From contig JAFGUS010000095.1 in NCBI GenBank assembly GCA_016938395.1, forward strand, positions 1 to 28,200: DNA of 28,200 nucleotides, read 5' to 3'. Numbering within the stretch: position 1 is the stretch's first letter; each line of letters opens with the position of its first letter. The position numbers were made by a program, and so were the translations under genes. The notes below the pieces were generated by a model that had not been told where the DNA came from, ran no database searches, and saw only the letters and a program-made list of their open reading frames with translations. Source of the stretch: Coriobacteriia bacterium (lineage in GTDB: Bacteria; Actinomycetota; Coriobacteriia; Anaerosomatales; Anaerosomataceae). Shown piece after piece: positions 24,425 to 28,200 of the stretch.

Positions 24425-24658
24425 ATGGGGATCCTCGACAGCTCCAACGTGCCGACTGAAGGACACAAGGTCACGCACATCCGCGTGGACCGGATCGGCA
24501 ACGCGGGCGGTCGCGAGCTCTGGTGGGTCGCACTCGCCTTCGAGGATGAGTCCACCAAGCCCTCCGGTATGTTCACGGACTTCGAGAGCGCACGTACCCT
24601 CGGCGACAAGCTTGCGGCCGAGTGGAAGGTCGACGCGGTCGTCACGCACGTTGTCTAG
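24425..24658 (+). CDS. Small protein of unknown function
   Basis: 77 aa and the only plus-strand gene in the window. Family not recognised. The sequence begins MGILDSSNVPTEGHKVTHI, with later VDRIG, an RELWWVALAFEDE segment and a C-terminal AAEWKVDAVVTHVV. It is a compact, soluble, mixed alpha/beta pattern with no signal peptide or membrane helix. The ATG at 24425-24427 has GGAAGGA 7 nt upstream, and the codon use fits a real gene. It is divergent from argS (about 200 nt shared upstream region) and its TAG stop overlaps the opposing TAG of the next gene within one CTAG. No clear promoter found; a near-palindrome CCTTAAG-GTAT-CTTAGG lies at 24338-24354. Confidence 0.75.
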   Translation: MGILDSSNVPTEGHKVTHIRVDRIGNAGGRELWWVALAFEDESTKPSGMFTDFESARTLGDKLAAEWKVDAVVTHVV

Positions 24659-25089
24659 CGCCCGGTCGGCGCCCGCTGTCCATCGTCTTGGAGCCGGTAA
24701 CGGCGCAGACGCAGGCGGGTGACCTTCTCCACGCGCCGCCGGATGCCCTCCGGCGCGCGCTCCCACACGTCCGGGTCCCGCCCGATCTTGCCGCGCAGCA
24801 GCAGATGGTTCTCGCCAAGCGTGCCGTGCGCCACGGCGTCCTGCGCGCAGTGGAGCGCCCAGCCGAGCAGCTCCGGACTGCCCACGCGGAGCGCCCGCGC
24901 GAGGTAGTGCCGGGACCACAGCCATGCCGAGGGCGCGAAGTGCCGCGTGATGTTCACGAGCGACGCCCGCGCGGGGAACCGCGCATCGAAGGCCACGTCC
25001 GCCCGCGCGATACGCTCGGCGAGCGATGTGGTGAAGCCCTCCTCCACCGCCCATCCGTACGTCAGCCTGAAGTGTACGTCCGGTCCCAT
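24655..25089 (-). CDS. Unknown protein with H-Q-D-H-G signature (possible zinc-dependent phospholipase C-like fold)
   Basis: About 144 aa from ATG 25087-25089, 4 nt after the rlmH stop. The sequence MGPDVHFRLTYGWA, SLVNITRHFAPSAWLWSRH and especially GWALHCAQDAVAHG recalls the helical zinc site of the zinc-dependent phospholipase C / S1-P1 nuclease group (His, then HxxQDxxxHG). It is shorter than secreted phospholipases and has no signal peptide, so a cytosolic helical metal protein is as likely. A basic C-terminus (RRRVEKVTRLRLRRYRL) follows. Function unknown; the call is a fold suggestion only. Confidence 0.55.
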   Translation of the reverse strand: MGPDVHFRLTYGWAVEEGFTTSLAERIARADVAFDARFPARASLVNITRHFAPSAWLWSRHYLARALRVGSPELLGWALHCAQDAVAHGTLGENHLLLRGKIGRDPDVWERAPEGIRRRVEKVTRLRLRRYRLQDDGQRAPTGR

Positions 25090-25093
25090 GGCT

Positions 25094-25558
25094 TCACCGG
25101 TGGTAGGGCTCGCCACGCGCGATGCGGAACGCCCGGTAGATCTGCTCGAGCAGCACGACGCGCGCGAGCTGATGCGGAAGGGTCATCGGGCCGAGCGAGA
25201 GACGCTCGTCGGCGCGCGCGAGGACATCCGGGTGGAGGCCGGCCGCTCCGCCGAGCACGAACGCGATCTGGCTCCTGCCGGCGAGGCCGTGTGCGGACAG
25301 CCACTCGGCGAACCCTGTGCTCGAGAGCGACCGTCCGCCGATGTCGAGCGCCACGACCGTCGCCCCCTCGGGCAGCGCACGCAGCACGTCGGCGGCCTCG
25401 GCCGCGAGGCCCTTCGCCTCGTCAGCGGTCACGTCGCGATCGGGCACCTCGGTCACGGTCACCCGCGCGTACGGCCCGAGGCGCTTGAGATACTCGTCGG
25501 CCGCATCGCGCCAGTGGCGCTCCTTGAGGCGACCGACGCAGACGAGCGTGAGCCTCAT
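25094..25558 (-). CDS. rlmH: 23S rRNA (pseudouridine-1915-N3)-methyltransferase
   Basis: SPOUT methyltransferase acting on helix 69 of 23S rRNA. 154 aa, usual length. The SAM-binding knot FVLGGAAGLH and the C-terminal LGPMTLPHQLARVVLLEQIYRAFRIARGEPYHR block (shown only in outline: GPMTLPHQLAR to YHR) are complete. The ATG at 25556-25558 overlaps the htrA stop as ATGA, the htrA-rlmH order seen in many bacteria. Confidence 0.96.
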   Translation of the reverse strand: MRLTLVCVGRLKERHWRDAADEYLKRLGPYARVTVTEVPDRDVTADEAKGLAAEAADVLRALPEGATVVALDIGGRSLSSTGFAEWLSAHGLAGRSQIAFVLGGAAGLHPDVLARADERLSLGPMTLPHQLARVVLLEQIYRAFRIARGEPYHR

Positions 25559-26754
25559 TGGCGGTCCGCGTCCGAGCCGAGCGTGACGCTGAAGGTCTCC
25601 TGGCTGTCGTCACGGTAGACGACCACCTCGACGGTGGCGCCCACGCGATCGCCGCGGATGGCGGTGAACACGTCTTCGGTGCTCCGGATCGTGGTGCCCG
25701 CGATGCGGACGATGATGTCGCCGCGCAGCAGTCCGGCCGCCTGGGCGGGTGAGCCGGGCTGCACCTGCTGCACGAGTGCCCCTGCATCGACCGGGAGGTC
25801 GTACTGCACGGCCACCGGCCGGGTGATGGTGACGGTCGAGACGCCCATGTACGGGTGCGTGGCGCGTCCGGTGGCGATGAGCTCCTCGGCGATCTGGCGC
25901 GCGTAGTCGATGGGAATCGCGAAGCCGATGCCCGCGGACTGTGGCGCCCCCACCGCGCCCGACGGTGACTGGATGAGCGTGTTGATGCCCACCACGCGCC
26001 CCTCGGCGTCAGCGAGCGCCCCGCCGGAGTTGCCGGGGTTGATGGCTGCATCGGTCTGGATGAGGCTCGTATACGCCGTGAGCTGCGCCTCGGCACTCTC
26101 AGCAAAGCTCGTTCGGCCGAGTGCGGACACGATGCCCGTGGTCACCGTCTTGTCGAGCCCGAAGGGGCTGCCGATGGCGACGACGGCCTGGCCCACGCGC
26201 AGGTCGGCTGATGATCCGAGCTCGGCTGTGGGCAGTCCGGTCCGCTCGACACGGATGACCGCGAGGTCGCTCGACGGGTCGCGACCGACCACCGTGGCCG
26301 GTAGCTCGTCCATGCCGACGGTCACATAGAGGCCGTCGGCGCCGGCGATGACGTGGTCGTTGGTGAGGATGTGCCCGTCCGAGCGGATGATGACGCCACT
26401 CCCGTTGCCGACACGCTGCGTGACACGACGACCGGTGAACGGGTCGATAGCGCTTTGCTCGACGGCGATGCTCACCACCGACGGCGTCACCCTGAGGGCC
26501 ACGGCTTCGGCGAAGTTCAAATCCCCGCCATCGACGTCGATGTCCACCGGGACCCCGGTCGAGGTGGGCTCGGAGACGACCGGTGTGCCGGACTCGCCTG
26601 GCATGCCGTAGAGCGAGACGAACGCCGCGGCAACCAGCACCGCCGCTATGATGCCGCCGATAAGCGCACCGAGGCCGGCGGTTGCCAGCAGCCCACACCC
26701 GCCCGGGCGCCGGGGCTCTCTGGCTGCCTGGTATGTCGGTTCATCGAACGTCAC
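25555..26754 (-). CDS. htrA: HtrA/DegP-type membrane-anchored serine protease
   Basis: Extracytoplasmic quality-control protease, 399 aa. Short cytosolic N-terminus, one transmembrane helix (about 21-50), a linker, then a trypsin-like domain with H134 (TNDHVIAG), D163 (SSDLAVI) and S243 (INPGNSGGAL), and one PDZ domain (about 300-395, with the QPGSPAQAAGLLRGD motif). The GTG at 26752-26754 has GGAG 10 nt upstream. A nearer upstream GTG would leave the site only 1-2 nt away. No convincing promoter was found in the 97 nt between the tRNA terminator and the start. Confidence 0.95.
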   Translation of the reverse strand: MTFDEPTYQAAREPRRPGGCGLLATAGLGALIGGIIAAVLVAAAFVSLYGMPGESGTPVVSEPTSTGVPVDIDVDGGDLNFAEAVALRVTPSVVSIAVEQSAIDPFTGRRVTQRVGNGSGVIIRSDGHILTNDHVIAGADGLYVTVGMDELPATVVGRDPSSDLAVIRVERTGLPTAELGSSADLRVGQAVVAIGSPFGLDKTVTTGIVSALGRTSFAESAEAQLTAYTSLIQTDAAINPGNSGGALADAEGRVVGINTLIQSPSGAVGAPQSAGIGFAIPIDYARQIAEELIATGRATHPYMGVSTVTITRPVAVQYDLPVDAGALVQQVQPGSPAQAAGLLRGDIIVRIAGTTIRSTEDVFTAIRGDRVGATVEVVVYRDDSQETFSVTLGSDADRQ

Positions 26755-26843
26755 GTGGACCACGCTCCTTCCACGGCTGGTCTCTACCCGCTCTCGCCGT
26801 GCGACAACCTGACCCGAACAGCAACCCCTGTGCCTCGCGTTCG

Positions 26844-26876
26844 GAACGCAAACGGCCCCCGACTCGCGGGGGCCGT
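26844..26876 (-). terminator. Intrinsic terminator after tRNA-Thr
   Basis: Minus-strand perfect 10-bp stem ACGGCCCCCG / CGGGGGCCGT with a 5-nt loop (CGAGT), followed by TTGCGTTC. It lies 10 nt after the tRNA CCA end and separates the tRNA/ricT transcript from htrA. Confidence 0.75.
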
Positions 26877-26886
26877 CGAACGCGTC

Positions 26887-26962
26887 TGGAGCCGACGAGC
26901 GGATTCGAACCGCTGACCTGCGCATTACGAGTGCGCTGCTCTACCAGCTGAGCTACGTCGGC
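26887..26962 (-). tRNA. tRNA-Thr (anticodon CGU)
   Basis: A complete 76-nt cloverleaf including an encoded CCA (26887-26889). Acceptor arms GCCGACG and CGTCGGC pair perfectly. The D arm TAGCTCAGCTGGTAGAGC, anticodon stem GCGCA/TGCGC with loop CTCGTAA, and T arm AGCGG-TTCGAAT-CCGCT are standard. Loop CTCGTAA gives anticodon CGU, reading ACG threonine codons, common in GC-rich genomes. It starts 8 nt after the ricT stop, so it is likely co-transcribed with ricT or driven by a promoter inside it. Confidence 0.97.
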
Positions 26963-26970
26963 CCTTCTCA

Positions 26971-28128
26971 TCACGCCTGAGGCGTGTCGCCCCCCTGTCG
27001 CGGCCGCCTGCGCCGGCGGCGCCGCGTCCCGCTCGGGGACCCTACATCCGTGCCTTCCGCGGCCTTCGGCGTAGCGGCCTTTCGATCCTTCGCCGCCCGC
27101 TGCGCGGACGGCTGCTGCCGCTGTGCCTGACCCTGAGCCTTCGGCTCGCGGGCCTCCTGCTTCTGCGCAGGCCTTCTGCGCTTCGACCGCTGACGCTCGC
27201 CACTGTCGCTGTCTGGCAGACGGTCCGCCTCGCGCAGCGTCGGCGTCGAGCCGCCGTGCGTGGTCGTCCCGAGCACTGCGGCCGCTGGCACCATCGAGGC
27301 GTCCAACACGCACGGGCACCCACGCCCGGCACTGCAGTCCAACGCCTCGAGCGGCACGGTGATCTGCTGCCCGCCCTCGAGCGGCCGGATCGTCACCGTC
27401 TCCTTGGGCACGTTGAGCGCCACGACCTTGGCATCGCCCGACGGCATCGTCACCGGCGTGCCGCACTTGGGAGCACGCTGCTTGAAGTCCTTGTACGCAT
27501 CGTACTCGTACCGCAAACAGCACATGAGTCTGCCACAGAGCCCACTGATTTTCAACGGGTTGAGCGGCAGGTCCTGCTCCTTGGCCATGCGGATCGAGAC
27601 CGGCTGGAAGTCGCCGGCAAAGCGCGAGCAGCACAGCTGCTGTCCGCAGTGGCCCAGACCGCCCACCATGCGGGCCTCATCGCGCACGCCCACCTGGCGC
27701 ATGTCGATCCGGTTGTGGAACTCGGCAGCCAGATCGCGAACGAGGTCGCGGAAGTCCACCCGCTCCTCGGCGGCGAAGTAGAACACGACCTTGGAGTCGT
27801 CGAACAGGTGCTCCACGCCGATGGGCTTCATGTCGAGCCCGTGCTCGTTCACCCGCCGCCGGAAGGATGCGAACTCCTCCTTCTCGCGGGCGGCGAGCGT
27901 TGCGGCACGCTCCTGGTCCGAAGCGCCTGCAACGCGCACGACCGGCTTGAGCGGCGCCTGAAGCTCGCTCTCCTCGACCTCGTGCGGCGCTGCGACGACC
28001 TCGCCGTACTCCTGACCACGCTCGGTAGTGACGATGACGTGATCGCCCCCTTCGGGGGCGGTGTCGTTCGGGTCGAACCACAGCACGCGGCTGGCAAATC
28101 GTAGTCTGACTCCCACTACCGTGGGCAT
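26971..28128 (-). CDS. ricT: PSP1-domain protein RicT (YaaT)
   Basis: Homologue of Bacillus YaaT/RicT, a subunit of the RicAFT iron-sulphur complex that helps RNase Y and development in that organism. 385 aa. Conserved cysteine clusters are GHCGQQLCC (C161, C166, C167) and GLCGRLMCC (C198, C203, C204), plus C222 and a further C265/C271/C273 set in CSAGRGCPC. Beyond residue 285 is a 100-aa low-complexity tail, rich in Arg, Lys, Gln and Ala and ending in a poly-Arg run, likely RNA-binding. The ATG at 28126-28128 has AGGAGG 7 nt upstream and overlaps the end of holB by 13 nt. holB-yaaT is the Bacillus order. Partners RicA and RicF are not in the window. Confidence 0.93.
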   Translation of the reverse strand: MPTVVGVRLRFASRVLWFDPNDTAPEGGDHVIVTTERGQEYGEVVAAPHEVEESELQAPLKPVVRVAGASDQERAATLAAREKEEFASFRRRVNEHGLDMKPIGVEHLFDDSKVVFYFAAEERVDFRDLVRDLAAEFHNRIDMRQVGVRDEARMVGGLGHCGQQLCCSRFAGDFQPVSIRMAKEQDLPLNPLKISGLCGRLMCCLRYEYDAYKDFKQRAPKCGTPVTMPSGDAKVVALNVPKETVTIRPLEGGQQITVPLEALDCSAGRGCPCVLDASMVPAAAVLGTTTHGGSTPTLREADRLPDSDSGERQRSKRRRPAQKQEAREPKAQGQAQRQQPSAQRAAKDRKAATPKAAEGTDVGSPSGTRRRRRRRPRQGGDTPQA

Positions 28129-28200
28129 CTGAGGACCTCCTGTATGTCGAACAGCATGGCCTCGACGGCCAGCTGGGGGCTCACATTATAGGCTATGCGC
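28116..28200 (-). CDS. holB: DNA polymerase III subunit delta', C-terminal end (partial)
   Basis: The gene enters from the right edge; only the last 27 codons are visible. They read RIAYNVSPQLAVEAMLFDIQ and continue EVLRCPR before TAG at 28116-28118. The N-V-x-P-x-L-A-x-E-x-M pattern is the C-terminus typical of delta' clamp-loader subunits. The overlap with ricT supports the call, since holB and yaaT are adjacent in many Gram-positives. A perfect TATAAT lies inside it (28185-28190, minus strand) and could be an internal -10 for ricT; its -35 would lie beyond the window. Confidence 0.75.
   Translation of the reverse strand, partial: RIAYNVSPQLAVEAMLFDIQEVLRCPR

Noticed and set aside
5664..26962. 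A threonine theme: hom, thrB, TsaC (uses threonine) and tRNA-Thr in one window
   Set aside because: hom-thrB and prmC-tsaC sit in conserved orders for other reasons, and the tRNA is over 7 kb away behind its own terminator; coincidence is the simpler reading.
1..28200. CRISPR arrays, insertion sequences or prophage genes
   Set aside because: No spaced direct repeats, transposase or integrase motifs, or phage structural genes were seen on either strand.

Overview
The window is a densely packed, high-GC bacterial chromosome segment. It carries about 28 protein genes and one tRNA. Every gene except one small ORF (24425-24658) lies on the minus strand, so biological reading order runs from 28200 down to 1. 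The gene order argS - lysA - hom - thrB - rho - rpmE - prfA - prmC - tsaC - wecA - atpI-like - atpB - atpE is the order I know from Actinomycetota such as Mycobacterium tuberculosis (argS to atpE, with thrC between hom and thrB there). The holB-ricT pair, ThyX-based thymidylate synthesis and DUF1385 suggest a deep-branching, probably anaerobic actinobacterial lineage such as a Coriobacteriia relative. That placement is inference from synteny and composition, not a database result.

Reading down the minus strand. (1) 28200-24655: end of holB, ricT (PSP1/YaaT), tRNA-Thr(CGU) with its own terminator, an HtrA-type serine protease, rlmH, and an unknown protein with an H-Q-D-H-G signature. (2) 24658-21661: a lone plus-strand small gene, divergent argS, then a VapBC-type toxin-antitoxin pair inserted between argS and lysA. 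(3) 21528-15946: lysA, a YbaN/DUF454 membrane protein, hom, thrB (no thrC) and an O-antigen-ligase-like membrane protein coupled to thrB. (4) 15854-10768: metallophosphoesterase, cyclic 2,3-diphosphoglycerate synthetase, 2-phosphoglycerate kinase, transaldolase and rho, in one tightly overlapping chain. (5) 10574-5135: rpmE with a long acidic tail, thyX, DUF1385, prfA, prmC, tsaC, rpiB. (6) 5077-1: glyA, upp, dCMP deaminase, wecA, then the start of the ATP synthase operon.

The most interesting content is region 4. The two adjacent enzymes would convert 2-phosphoglycerate to 2,3-diphosphoglycerate and then to cyclic 2,3-diphosphoglycerate (cDPG). That solute is known mainly from thermophilic methanogenic archaea. 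A cyclic-phosphodiesterase-like metallophosphoesterase is translationally coupled upstream and a transaldolase follows, which looks like a dedicated carbon/phosphate storage or thermolyte module set inside a conserved information-processing block.

A second pattern is regulatory. atpE, rpmE and thyX each have a hairpin ending exactly 8 nt before the Shine-Dalgarno, and rpiB has a longer one 6-7 nt before it. Several SigA-type promoters are visible: TTGTTA-N17-TATAGT before the atp operon, TTGCCG-N18-TATGAT before rpmE and TTGCCG-N17-TATCGT before argS. Many genes overlap by ATGA or GTGA, indicating translational coupling. No CRISPR array, insertion sequence, prophage or riboswitch was seen.
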